Of a stretch of 64,000 nt of DNA, positions 17,716 through 26,027 are shown piece after piece (position 1 is the first letter of the stretch; each line of letters starts with the position of its first letter). The position numbers were made by a program, and so were the translations under genes. Source of the DNA: Treponema sp. (lineage in GTDB: Bacteria; Spirochaetota; Spirochaetia; Treponematales; Treponemataceae); the NCBI GenBank assembly GCA_022510865.1, contig JAFLSQ010000001.1, positions 62,001-126,000 of the forward strand, given 5' to 3'. The notes beneath the pieces are model-generated. The model had not been told where the DNA came from, ran no database searches, and saw only the letters and a program-made list of their open reading frames with translations.

Positions 17716-18636
17716 ATGAGTGATATTTTTGAAACCGATATAGATGACAGCACCGACTCCCTTGATTCCCTTGAGGACAACGATGGCGGCTCTTCTGAAG
17801 GCGAGGACATTGTTGTAGACTCGCCGCTCTATCATCTTAAACTTCGATATTCCTGCGAGACTTTGTATGCCAAGGTCTCCGACAAACTTAAACTTTCTTC
17901 CGGCGATTACGTCATCTGCCCAACACGTTACGGCAAGGACATGGCTTTTGTCCTGGGCGTAACAAAGAAGCCGATGGGAATCAAAAAAAACGATATTGTG
18001 GCTGTTGAGCGCAAGGCCACTGACGACGACCTTAAAAAACTGCGCGAGATTGAGCAGCGGGAAGAAGAGGCTTTTCCCGTGTTCAAGGAAAAAGTCGAGG
18101 CTCACAAACTGGATATGAAACTTGTGCAGGTGCACTTTTTGTTTGAGGAGCAGAAAGCCCTGTTCTTTTTCAGCTCAGACAACCGTGTGGATTTTCGCGA
18201 GCTGGTCAAAGACCTTGTTTCCGTCTTCAAAATGCGCATCGAGCTGCGGCAAATCGGGGTGCGCGATGAGTCACGCATAACAGGCGGGCTTGGTGTCTGC
18301 GGAAGGCCGTTCTGCTGTCACGCCGTCTCTGACAAACTGCGCCCGGTCTCAATCAAAATGGCAAAAGACCAGAACCTCTCGCTTAACTCAATGAAGATTT
18401 CCGGGCAATGCGGACGATTGCTCTGCTGCCTTTCCTACGAATACGACTGGTACAACGAGATGCGCAAGAAACTCCCGAATGAAGGCATCCGCATACGGTA
18501 TGACGGCACTGAATTCCGACTAACGGAGGTCAATCCGCTCACATCAATGGTGAAAATGTCCGGAGAGGACGGCCGGCTTCTGGAAGTGAACGCAAAACGC
18601 TTTTACAAAGAAAACAACCACTGGAAAATCGACTAG
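17716..18636 (+). CDS. PSP1-domain protein, RicT/YaaT-like
   Basis: The 306-residue protein begins with an acidic tail of about 35 residues and then a PSP1 domain. The Cys motifs that bind Fe-S clusters in RicT are present as GVCGRPFCCHAVSDK and QCGRLLCCLSYEYDWY. In Bacillus, RicT partners with RicA and RicF and stimulates RNase Y mRNA maturation; the role here is unproven. It follows the YaaR-like gene by 23 nt. Confidence 0.88.
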   Translation: MSDIFETDIDDSTDSLDSLEDNDGGSSEGEDIVVDSPLYHLKLRYSCETLYAKVSDKLKLSSGDYVICPTRYGKDMAFVLGVTKKPMGIKKNDIVAVERKATDDDLKKLREIEQREEEAFPVFKEKVEAHKLDMKLVQVHFLFEEQKALFFFSSDNRVDFRELVKDLVSVFKMRIELRQIGVRDESRITGGLGVCGRPFCCHAVSDKLRPVSIKMAKDQNLSLNSMKISGQCGRLLCCLSYEYDWYNEMRKKLPNEGIRIRYDGTEFRLTEVNPLTSMVKMSGEDGRLLEVNAKRFYKENNHWKID

Positions 18637-18645
18637 AGCAATCAC

Positions 18646-18673
18646 TTGAAATCTTGCGGATTTATGATAAAAT
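18646..18673 (+). promoter_or_regulatory. Promoter of the methyltransferase gene, near-leaderless
   Basis: TTGAAA (18646-18651), a 16-nt spacer and TAAAAT (18668-18673) are followed 9 nt later by the ATG at 18683. No Shine-Dalgarno is seen. Confidence 0.55.
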
Positions 18674-18682
18674 CACAATATT

Positions 18683-19426
18683 ATGATTTATATTAAGCGA
18701 TGGACAGATTTTTACGAGGAACTTTTTCCGGCAGACCCGGTTCAGGACGATTTTTTTGACTCTCTCCTGGCAAACGCGCAGTCCGCTCAGCCCGCAAAAT
18801 TTTTGAGCGTGGAGTGCGGGCCAGGCAATCTTTCTATGAAACTTGGCAAAAAATATGATGTGACGGTCACAGACCAGTTCGCGGAATTCACAAAGATTGT
18901 CAACGAGAAAATTGTGAGTCAGGGCACAAAAATCAACGTGTTCAATCTGAATCCTGTGGACATTTCGCGTTTCCTGCCAAAAAATCATTATGATGTGATT
19001 GCCTGCCTGAACTATCGCCTTATTTTTCTTAAAGACCGCGGGCTTGCAAAAAAATTCATGCTGGACGCGTACATGATGCTCGCGGACGGCGGCTTTCTGG
19101 TTCTGGATTTAATCAATTTCTCAAAATACGATTTTTCTGCCACAAAAATAGATTTGCCGGAGCGCAGGTGCGAGCGCGCGACGCTCTACTCATCGCTCAT
19201 AAAAAACACGGAGACCGCGAACTATAAATTGTTCCAGCACATTGTCACCGCTGAGGGCACAATGATTGAGGAAGTCAAGGATGAGGTCGTCACGCCAATC
19301 AGTCTGGAGACGTTCAAAACCGCCGCGGACGAGATGGGCTTCACCTCAATCGAATTTTTCAGCGATTATAATAAAATGCCGTACTCGCTGGAATCAGACA
19401 GGATTATCTGCTTGTTGAAAAAATAG
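18683..19426 (+). CDS. Class I SAM-dependent methyltransferase-like protein
   Basis: The protein of 247 residues has the Rossmann methyltransferase pattern: motif I FLSVECGPGNLSMKLG, an acidic position after beta-2 (VTVTDQF), the motif IV region HYDVIACLNYRLIFL, and a later MMLADGGFLVLDLIN block. Motif I has EC instead of the usual DxG start, so methyl transfer is likely but not assured. The substrate is unknown. It lies between the RicT-like gene and proS, each with its own promoter. Confidence 0.75.
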   Translation: MIYIKRWTDFYEELFPADPVQDDFFDSLLANAQSAQPAKFLSVECGPGNLSMKLGKKYDVTVTDQFAEFTKIVNEKIVSQGTKINVFNLNPVDISRFLPKNHYDVIACLNYRLIFLKDRGLAKKFMLDAYMMLADGGFLVLDLINFSKYDFSATKIDLPERRCERATLYSSLIKNTETANYKLFQHIVTAEGTMIEEVKDEVVTPISLETFKTAADEMGFTSIEFFSDYNKMPYSLESDRIICLLKK

Positions 19427-19443
19427 CCGACTTTCACTAGAAT
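19415..19443 (+). promoter_or_regulatory. Promoter of proS, leaderless geometry
   Basis: TTGAAA (19415-19420), a 17-nt spacer and TAGAAT (19438-19443) stand 7 nt before the ATG at 19451. No ribosome binding site is present. Confidence 0.7.
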
Positions 19444-19450
19444 AATCTGC

Positions 19451-21262
19451 ATGAAAGCGACAAAAACAATCATCTCTACGCTGCGCGACGCGCCGAATGA
19501 CGCGGTTATTGCAAGCCATCAGCTTATGATGCGCGCGGGGCTTATCAGAAAACTTGGAAACGGACTTTACGGCTATATGCCTTTCGGATTGCGCTCTTTT
19601 ATGAAAGTCCAGAAGATTATCCGCGAGGAACTTGATGAGGCGGGGCTTCTGGAAATAAAATCCACGGTGATTCAGCCGGCAAGCCTGTGGCGCGAGTCCG
19701 GGCGCTGGGCTCAGGCATCCGGGGAAATGCTCTGCGCACAGAACCGCCAGGGGCAGGATATGATTGTCTCGCCTACCGCCGAGGAAGCGTTCACCGCGCT
19801 TGTGCGTGACGGGCTTTCGTCTTACAAGCAGCTGCCTTTCACGCTTTACCAGATTAACACAAAATACCGCGATGAGATTCGCCCGCGTTACGGCGTTATG
19901 CGCGGCCGCGAATTCACGATGATGGACGCATACTCGTTCGACAAAAATCAGGCGGATTTGGACGCGTCCTATAAAAACATCTCGGAGGCATATCACAAGA
20001 TTTTCAAGCGGATGGGCCTGACTACAATCACCGTGAAAGCAGACACAGGCATGATGGGCGGCTCCGGCTCAGAGGAATTCATGGTTGAAAGCGAAGTTGG
20101 CGATGACACGCTCCTGCTCTGCCCGGACTGCGGTTACGCCGCGAACGTGGAGAAAGCATCGTGCCTGAATGATATTCCGCTGGACTCAAATGGGAATCCG
20201 CAGAAAAAAACAGACCTTGCAATCGAGGAAGTTGCCACTCCGAACGTCCTGAGCATTGCGGATATGGAGACCTTTTTTGGCGAGAAGCCCACAACTTTCC
20301 TCAAAGCACTGATTTACAAAGTCTACAACTGCGCAATCGACCTTTCAAAAACGGAATTCTATAAAAATGCGCAGACCGTCACATCAGGCGGCGCGACTTA
20401 CATCCCGGAAACTTTCTTCTGCGTGCTCATCCGCGGAGACCTTGACGTGAACGAGGCAAAACTTGCCTCCGAGCTTAAGGCAAGCGGCGTAGAGCTTGCC
20501 TGCGATGAAGATGTGCTCAAATATTCCGGCGCATCACACGGATTTGTCGGGCCGGTCGGCATAAAAATCCCGATTCTGGCAGATAAATCCACTTTAGAGA
20601 TGCACGACTGCATTGCCGGCGCGGGCAAAACAGGCTTCCACATCAAGCACGTTGAGCCGGGCCGCGATTTCACCGCGTTTATGACCGCCGATGTGCGCAC
20701 CTGCAAAGCGGACGACAAATGCCCCGACTGCGGCGGAACATTCTACACGCGCAAAGGCAACGAGCTTGGGCACATTTTCGCGCTTGGCGACAAATACACA
20801 AAACCGATGAACGTCACTTACCTTGACGAGAACGGCAAGCCGGTCATTCCGCTGATGGGCTGCTACGGAATCGGGGTGGACCGCACGCTCGCGAGCATCA
20901 TCGAAAATCATCACGATGAGAAGGGGATTATCTGGCCCATGTCGGTCGCTCCATATCAGGTTGTGGTGATTCCCGTGGCCTACAAAGACAAAATGAAGGA
21001 TGTCGCGGACAAAATTTACGGCGAGCTGACTGCCGCTGGCGTTGAGGTTCTGCTTGATGACCGCAACGAGCGTCCCGGCGTAAAATTCACTGACTCGGAG
21101 CTGATTGGCTATCCAATCCGTATTGTGGTGGGTGATAAAAATCTTCCGAACGTGGAGCTTAAAATCAGAAGTGAGGCGGAGACCCTGCTTGTTCCGGCGG
21201 ATGAAGCCTCGGCAAAAGCCGCAGAAATCGTTCGTGACGCGGTTGCCAGACTGAACGCCTGA
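19451..21262 (+). CDS. proS: Prolyl-tRNA synthetase (bacterial type with editing insert)
   Basis: This class II synthetase charges tRNA-Pro. Motif 2 is RDEIRPRYGVMRGREFTMMDAYSFD, motif 3 is GCYGIGVDRTLASIIEN, and the C-terminal anticodon-binding domain follows. The insert between motifs 2 and 3 (about residues 225-410) is the INS editing domain of the bacterial form; it includes SHGFVGPVGIKIPIL. Two Cys pairs (CPDCG near 225 and CPDCGG near 425) are seen. At 603 residues it is slightly longer than the E. coli enzyme. Confidence 0.97.
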   Translation: MKATKTIISTLRDAPNDAVIASHQLMMRAGLIRKLGNGLYGYMPFGLRSFMKVQKIIREELDEAGLLEIKSTVIQPASLWRESGRWAQASGEMLCAQNRQGQDMIVSPTAEEAFTALVRDGLSSYKQLPFTLYQINTKYRDEIRPRYGVMRGREFTMMDAYSFDKNQADLDASYKNISEAYHKIFKRMGLTTITVKADTGMMGGSGSEEFMVESEVGDDTLLLCPDCGYAANVEKASCLNDIPLDSNGNPQKKTDLAIEEVATPNVLSIADMETFFGEKPTTFLKALIYKVYNCAIDLSKTEFYKNAQTVTSGGATYIPETFFCVLIRGDLDVNEAKLASELKASGVELACDEDVLKYSGASHGFVGPVGIKIPILADKSTLEMHDCIAGAGKTGFHIKHVEPGRDFTAFMTADVRTCKADDKCPDCGGTFYTRKGNELGHIFALGDKYTKPMNVTYLDENGKPVIPLMGCYGIGVDRTLASIIENHHDEKGIIWPMSVAPYQVVVIPVAYKDKMKDVADKIYGELTAAGVEVLLDDRNERPGVKFTDSELIGYPIRIVVGDKNLPNVELKIRSEAETLLVPADEASAKAAEIVRDAVARLNA

Positions 21263-21384
21263 CCATCACGATTGTGACGCTTTTAGTTCGCGCCGCAATT
21301 ATCTTAAACCGTGCGCCTCCGTTTTCCCCGGATTCGCGCGGAAATCAGACGGATTTTCTGCCTGATTTTTATGGGAGACTCCAA

Positions 21385-22449
21385 ATGAGAAAAATCACAA
21401 TTTTTGCCGTTGCCGCGTTTTTTGCGCTGGCTCCGCTTGCCGCAATGCCGGGCTTTCAATCGTTTTTGCCTGATATTTCCGGCGAGTACGTGTATTACAG
21501 GGACAACACTTTTATCCGCGAGTCTTACGTCGGGCTGCTTTACTATGACGCGGGCACGGTTCAAATCAGATATTACGCGCCGCAGGACAGTGAGAATTTT
21601 CTGCCGGAAAAAGACATCGCAATCCTCATCACGGTGAACCCGGATTCGCCGCACTGGGATATGACCGGCGAGCGCATAATTTCCGCAATTATGCCCGGAA
21701 CTGAGGACATGGACATTGTGAATTATCTGCATGATTTTCTGTACGAATTTTCTGCCCGCAGAATCAAGGCCGGGGAAATCACAGAGAAAAGCAAGAGCAT
21801 TGTGCAGGATTACGAGCAGTTCGGCGGGCAGGTCACAGTGATTTTTGACTGCCGCATCCCGATGTTCAATATCCGTGGCATTGAGGCCGCCGGGAAAAAA
21901 CCGCTTGAATGCGTGACAATCGGGCAGCTTCGGGACAGTTTTGACAAATCGTTTGATGATTTCAAGGGCTTTCCTAAAAATCAGGGGAACGAGAAAAAAT
22001 CAAAAAGTGCGAAAATCAAAAAATCCAAGGCAAAAGATGTGAAGTGCGAGTACGCGAATCAGTCGGTCACGCTTGATTCGGACTGGATTCACCCGATGGA
22101 GAACGTCTGGATGCTCGGCGACGACTCGATTGTGACGCTCGGCATAATTCCCGCTTTTGATGAAGAGAACGCCGCACGCAACAATTTTTTTGTTCAGCGG
22201 AGGATTCTTGAGAGCGCGCAGAATTCTTACACGGATTTTTCTTCGCTTGATATTCAGGACAAAAATTCTGTGAAAATAACCGCACGCATTTTTCAAGCCG
22301 AGACCGGGAAATCAGTTTTCAGCACAAAAATCATCTCAAAAAAGCAGGATTCCAGCGATTTTGACTACTTCTCAATCTCCACGTTTGAGAAACCTTGGAC
22401 AGAGAACAAGTCGTACTATCAGAAAATCATAAAATCTTACTCGAACTAG
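21385..22449 (+). CDS. Secreted protein of unknown function
   Basis: The ATG at 21385 follows GGGAGACTCC and begins a clear signal peptide (MRKITIFAVAAFFALAPLAAMPG). The remaining 330 or so residues are mixed beta and charged sequence with a Lys/Ser-rich linker around residue 210 (EKKSKSAKIKKSKAKD). No known motif was recognised. It lies 120 nt after proS and converges on the GerMN gene. Confidence 0.75.
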   Translation: MRKITIFAVAAFFALAPLAAMPGFQSFLPDISGEYVYYRDNTFIRESYVGLLYYDAGTVQIRYYAPQDSENFLPEKDIAILITVNPDSPHWDMTGERIISAIMPGTEDMDIVNYLHDFLYEFSARRIKAGEITEKSKSIVQDYEQFGGQVTVIFDCRIPMFNIRGIEAAGKKPLECVTIGQLRDSFDKSFDDFKGFPKNQGNEKKSKSAKIKKSKAKDVKCEYANQSVTLDSDWIHPMENVWMLGDDSIVTLGIIPAFDEENAARNNFFVQRRILESAQNSYTDFSSLDIQDKNSVKITARIFQAETGKSVFSTKIISKKQDSSDFDYFSISTFEKPWTENKSYYQKIIKSYSN

Positions 22450-22457
22450 GAACGCGA

Positions 22458-23324
22458 TTAAAATGAGGCGCGGGAAAGCGGGGAGCCAATCCAAACGCCC
22501 TCGCCCAGATAATCCTGCGTTTTGCCCTCAATCATAAACTGGACGCTGCTCACCGTGGAAAACGCGGTGGCGGTGTAGACAATCTGCTCCAGCTGATGAA
22601 TCTGACCGTCAATTCCGACGCTGTTGAAAAGGAACTCTTCTGTGAAATTCAGGTATGCAACTCCGTTCTGAACTCTCGCGGTCAAAAGGCGGGTGCCGGC
22701 CGGAATGAGGGTCATGCAGTTTCTTTCCGCAGATTTTGTGGTGTCCGGCCCTTTCAGAAGCAGATTGATTGCGGTTGTGAGCGGCGAGTCATTTTTTGGA
22801 ACTGAGCGGCGCACGATTTTCCGCACAACGCTGCCGTCGCCGTCTATGAGCACAAAGCACAGCTCAAGTTCGGTTGTCGCAGATGGTTTTGCCTCTGATT
22901 TTTTCTCCTCGGTCTTTTTTGGCTCGGTTTTCTGCGGCGCAGGCTTTTTCTGGTCAAGATGCTCCGGCTTGGGCTCGGATGGTGTCGGTACGCGTTGCGC
23001 AGGTTGTTCCGGCTGCTCGGGCGGAACGGTTATAAAATCGTCCGTCTCTTCTTTTTGTGGCACAGGCTGGACGCTCTCTATGCGGATTGTCACGTCCTCT
23101 TTTAAAGGAAGCTCGCCCTGCTCCTTCTGCTCCACCTCGTGATTCTCAATGAACTGAGGCGTTGTTCCCACGACTTTCTCAAAAAAAGCCGTCTCTTTCA
23201 GATTGGTTTTTATCTGGTCGCGCTTCACAATAAAAGTAATCAGGATAATCAGCAGACCAAGAGCAACACAGGCCGCAGCGAGCAATGTATTTTTAGATTT
23301 CTTTTTTTTCTGTTTCTGTGCCAT
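22458..23324 (-). CDS. GerMN-domain protein with membrane anchor and Pro/Glu-rich linker
   Basis: The 288-residue protein has a basic N-terminus, one membrane segment (TLLAAACVALGLLIILITFIV), a long Pro/Glu/Lys-rich linker (about residues 60-155) and a C-terminal GerMN domain (LLKGPDTTKSAERNCMTLIPAG, VQNGVAYLNFTEEF). GerMN domains occur in spore germination GerM and in envelope proteins of non-spore-formers; their ligand is unclear. GATAAT lies 6 nt before the ATG, with CGGAG in between. Confidence 0.82.
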   Translation of the reverse strand: MAQKQKKKKSKNTLLAAACVALGLLIILITFIVKRDQIKTNLKETAFFEKVVGTTPQFIENHEVEQKEQGELPLKEDVTIRIESVQPVPQKEETDDFITVPPEQPEQPAQRVPTPSEPKPEHLDQKKPAPQKTEPKKTEEKKSEAKPSATTELELCFVLIDGDGSVVRKIVRRSVPKNDSPLTTAINLLLKGPDTTKSAERNCMTLIPAGTRLLTARVQNGVAYLNFTEEFLFNSVGIDGQIHQLEQIVYTATAFSTVSSVQFMIEGKTQDYLGEGVWIGSPLSRASF

Positions 23325-23330
23325 ACTCCG

Positions 23331-23359
23331 ATTATCGGCAGAACGGGCGGTCGGGTTAA
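23331..23359 (-). promoter_or_regulatory. Promoter of the GerMN gene
   Basis: On the minus strand TTAACC (23354-23359), a 17-nt spacer and GATAAT (23331-23336) lie 6 nt before the ATG at 23324. Confidence 0.5.
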
Positions 23360-23396
23360 TAAAATACAGCGGATTTCAATGCCTTCCCGCGGATTG

Positions 23397-23690
23397 CCCG
23401 CTGTGCGTCCAAACTTCCAATTCGGACTTGCGTCCGAATTAGACCCGCTCTGGGCAAGCCGGCCTGATTTGCAAATTATGCTTTCGCCAGATACTCGTTT
23501 ATTCCGGCGGCGGCTTTTCTTCCTTCGCCCATCGGTATTGGCCGCTGCGCGCCCAAACTTCGCATTCGGACTTTCGTCCGAATGCGACCCGCTCTGGGCA
23601 AGCCTGCTTGATTTGCAAATTATGCTTTCGCCAGATACTCGTTTATTCCAGACGCAGCTTTTCTCCCCTCGCCCATCGCTAGAATAACGG
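23397..23690. repeat. Two copies of a 144-bp unit holding a duplicate nfnB 3' end and a hairpin
   Basis: The unit repeats with a 144-bp offset. Copy 2 contains the true 3' end of nfnB. Copy 1 contains a second 3' end reading MGEGRKAAAGINEYLAKA then stop. A 40-bp stretch starting at 23466 is identical to that starting at 23610. Each copy carries a hairpin: 9-bp stem at 23419-23440 and 11-bp stem at 23561-23586. Confidence 0.9.
23561..23586 (-). ncRNA. Hairpin with GNRA-type loop downstream of nfnB (second copy at 23419-23440)
   Basis: On the nfnB transcript strand the stem is 11 bp with loop GAAA; the copy at 23419-23440 has a 9-bp stem with loop GCAA. The ninth pair from the loop is C:G in one copy and A:T in the other, so both sides changed together. 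There is no T run, so it is not a standard terminator. A structured 3' RNA element is inferred. Confidence 0.5.
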
Positions 23691-25098
23691 TGGCGGCACC
23701 AAGAACTATGTCGCCGCCGGCCCAGACTTTCGCGTGGTGAGTGGCTTGTTTTTCGTCCACCAGAATGTGACCGCGTTTGTCAGCGTCAAGCCCCGGGGTT
23801 GTGCTCACCAACAGCGGATTTGAGCCGTTACCAAGCGCGACAATCACAGCATCGCAGGGAACATCGTGCTCGCTGCCTGGAATTGGCACAGGACTGCGCC
23901 GGCCGCTCTCATCTGGCTCGCCAAGCTCGTAGCTCAGACAGCGGACTGCGCAGACTTTGCCCTCATCATCGCCCAGAACTTCCACCGGATTCTCAAGGAA
24001 GCGGAAGTTCACGCCTTCTTCCTCGGCATGACCAATCTCTTCAAGACGGGCTGGCATCTCATTCCTTGTGCGGCGGTAAACCACGTCCACCGTCTCCGCG
24101 CCAAGCCGGAATGCCATGCGGGCCGCGTCCATCGCAACATTTCCCGCGCCGCAAACGACCACGTGCTTCGCATCATAAATTGGTGTGGCGGCATGTTCCT
24201 TGTCGTAGCCTTTCATAAGATTCGCGCGGGTAAGGTATTCATTCGCGCTGAAAACTCCGATTAAATTCTCGCCCGGAACGTTCAGGAATTTCGGAAGCCC
24301 CGCGCCAGTTCCTACAAACGCCGCGTCAAAGCCTTTTTCATCCAGAAGCTGGTCAAGCGTGTCCGTGCGACCAACAAGAAAATTCGTCTCGAATTTCACG
24401 CCGATTTTCTGGAGATTCTCAATCTCATCCTGCACTATCTTTTTGGGCAGCCTGAATTCCGGGATTCCGTACATCATCACGCCGCCGCATTTATGAAAAG
24501 CCTCAAAAACCGTCACCTCGTGACCGGCACGCGCACAGTCGGCGGCAACAGTAAGTCCGGCAGGGCCAGAGCCAATCACCGCGACTTTTTTTCCGGTTGC
24601 GGGCGCGACAGTCGGCATCGTCACCTGATTGTTCTCGCGCTCCCAGTCTGCCACAAAACGCTCCAGCCTTCCGATTGACACTGCTTTCTCGGGATTTTTC
24701 CACACTTTTCCAACGGTGCATTTTCCCTGGCACTGTTTTTCCTGCGGGCAGACACGACCACAAATCGCAGGCAGAAGGCTCGTTTTTTTGATGATGTCAA
24801 CCGATGCCTTGAAGTTACCGTCCGCAATCTCTTTGATGAACCCCGGAATGTCAATGTTCACGGGGCAGCCGTCCATGCAGAACGGTTTTGCGCATTGCAG
24901 GCAGCGGTTCGCCTCAACAACCGCCTGCTCCGCAGAAAAACCGAGCGCAACCTCGGCCATCTCGCGGGCGCGTGTTTTAGGCTCGCGGGCAGGCATCTCC
25001 ATCTGCGGGATTGCATTACGTTCCTTTGCGGTGAGCGTTCCGTTCGCCTTTATCAAATCCTGTATTTTTTTGTATTCTTCTGTCACGTTGATTGCCAT
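23620..25098 (-). CDS. nfnB: NfnB: large subunit of NADH-dependent reduced ferredoxin:NADP oxidoreductase (GltD-like)
   Basis: The 492-residue flavoprotein has an N-terminal Fe-S region (CLQCAKPFCMDGCPV and CGRVCPQEKQCQGKC), an FAD-binding GxGxxG (VIGSGPAGLTVAADCARAG) and an NADP-binding region (VVCGAGNVAMDAAR). The sequence would also fit the small subunit of glutamate synthase. The adjacent NfnA-like gene 4 nt upstream makes the electron-bifurcating NfnAB complex the better call. NfnAB balances NADH, NADPH and ferredoxin in anaerobes. A second copy of the gene's 3' end follows downstream. Confidence 0.85.
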   Translation of the reverse strand: MAINVTEEYKKIQDLIKANGTLTAKERNAIPQMEMPAREPKTRAREMAEVALGFSAEQAVVEANRCLQCAKPFCMDGCPVNIDIPGFIKEIADGNFKASVDIIKKTSLLPAICGRVCPQEKQCQGKCTVGKVWKNPEKAVSIGRLERFVADWERENNQVTMPTVAPATGKKVAVIGSGPAGLTVAADCARAGHEVTVFEAFHKCGGVMMYGIPEFRLPKKIVQDEIENLQKIGVKFETNFLVGRTDTLDQLLDEKGFDAAFVGTGAGLPKFLNVPGENLIGVFSANEYLTRANLMKGYDKEHAATPIYDAKHVVVCGAGNVAMDAARMAFRLGAETVDVVYRRTRNEMPARLEEIGHAEEEGVNFRFLENPVEVLGDDEGKVCAVRCLSYELGEPDESGRRSPVPIPGSEHDVPCDAVIVALGNGSNPLLVSTTPGLDADKRGHILVDEKQATHHAKVWAGGDIVLGAATVILAMGEGRKAASGINEYLAKA

Positions 25099-25102
25099 CT
25101 GA

Positions 25103-25942
25103 TTATGCTCCTAACCCAATCTTGCACCTGTGAAAATCTTCCTGCTCCCGGGATTTGAATGACTTCATCCGCATCATCATATTGTCCCAGTCCACGTCAT
25201 GCGCGTTGAATTCCGGGCCGTCAACGCAGACAAATTTTGTCTCGCCGCCAACGCTCACGCGGCAGCCGCCGCACATTCCCGTTCCGTCAATCATAATCGT
25301 GTTGAGCGAGACAGTCGTCTTGATTCCGTATTCCTTTGTGGTAAGCGCACAGAATTTCATCATAATCGGCGGACCGATTGCAATGACCTCGGCGGGCGGG
25401 CACTGGCTCTCGCACATTTCTTTTACCGGCACGGTTGAGACACCTTTGCGGCCGGCAGAGCCATCGTCCGTCATAATAATCACTTCATCGGCGATGGCCT
25501 TCATCTCATCAACATAGATGAGCAAATCTTTAGTGCGCGCGCAGATTACCATAATCACTTTGTTGCCTATGGCTTTGTGCGCCTGCACAATCGGATAGCA
25601 CGGCGCAACCCCGAAGCCACCGCCAACAACCAGAACAGGGCGGTCATATTTTTCAATTTTTGAGGGATTGCCAAGCGGCCCAAGAACAGCAGGCAGCGAA
25701 TCGCCCTCGCTCATCAGAGAAAGTTTGTATGTGGACGCGCCAACTGCCTGGAAGACAAGGGCAATCCATCCCTCGCTGGCATTCGCGTCCGCAATTGTGA
25801 GCGGAATGCGCTCGCCAAAATCCAAATCCACCTGGACAATCACAAACTGCCCGGCCTTGCGGTTTCTGGCAATCTCTGGCGCAGACACCTTCATGTAAAA
25901 AACGCCGGCAGAAAGCTGCTTTTTCTCAAGAATCTTAAACAT
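25103..25942 (-). CDS. nfnA: NfnA: small subunit of ferredoxin:NADP oxidoreductase (FAD, 2Fe-2S)
   Basis: The 279-residue protein has a ferredoxin-reductase-like FAD domain (ERIPLTIADA), an NAD-binding region (VLVVGGGFGVAPCYPIVQ) and a C-terminal Cys cluster (MCGGCRVSVGG and KFVCVDGPEF) for a 2Fe-2S centre. This is the dihydroorotate dehydrogenase B electron-transfer type found as NfnA. GAGAGGC precedes the ATG. A 10-bp inverted repeat overlaps the promoter region (25955-25983). Confidence 0.85.
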   Translation of the reverse strand: MFKILEKKQLSAGVFYMKVSAPEIARNRKAGQFVIVQVDLDFGERIPLTIADANASEGWIALVFQAVGASTYKLSLMSEGDSLPAVLGPLGNPSKIEKYDRPVLVVGGGFGVAPCYPIVQAHKAIGNKVIMVICARTKDLLIYVDEMKAIADEVIIMTDDGSAGRKGVSTVPVKEMCESQCPPAEVIAIGPPIMMKFCALTTKEYGIKTTVSLNTIMIDGTGMCGGCRVSVGGETKFVCVDGPEFNAHDVDWDNMMMRMKSFKSREQEDFHRCKIGLGA

Positions 25943-25954
25943 TTTTGCCTCTCA

Positions 25955-25983
25955 TAAAATAAACGTGCAAGTGGTTTATTTTA
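25955..25983. promoter_or_regulatory. Perfect inverted repeat in the nfnAB promoter region, candidate operator
   Basis: Arms TAAAATAAAC (25955-25964) and GTTTATTTTA (25974-25983) are separated by 9 bp. A promoter with TTGTAA and TTTATT hexamers 17 nt apart lies inside it on the minus strand. It is AT-rich without a T run, so a repressor site fits better than a terminator. Confidence 0.55.
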
Positions 25984-26027
25984 CAATATGACGGCGTTTA
26001 GGTCAAATGCGCGGATTCTCTGACGGC

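Noticed and set aside
23561-23586. Rho-independent terminator for nfnB
   Set aside because: The stem is strong, but no T run follows on the nfnB strand in either copy.
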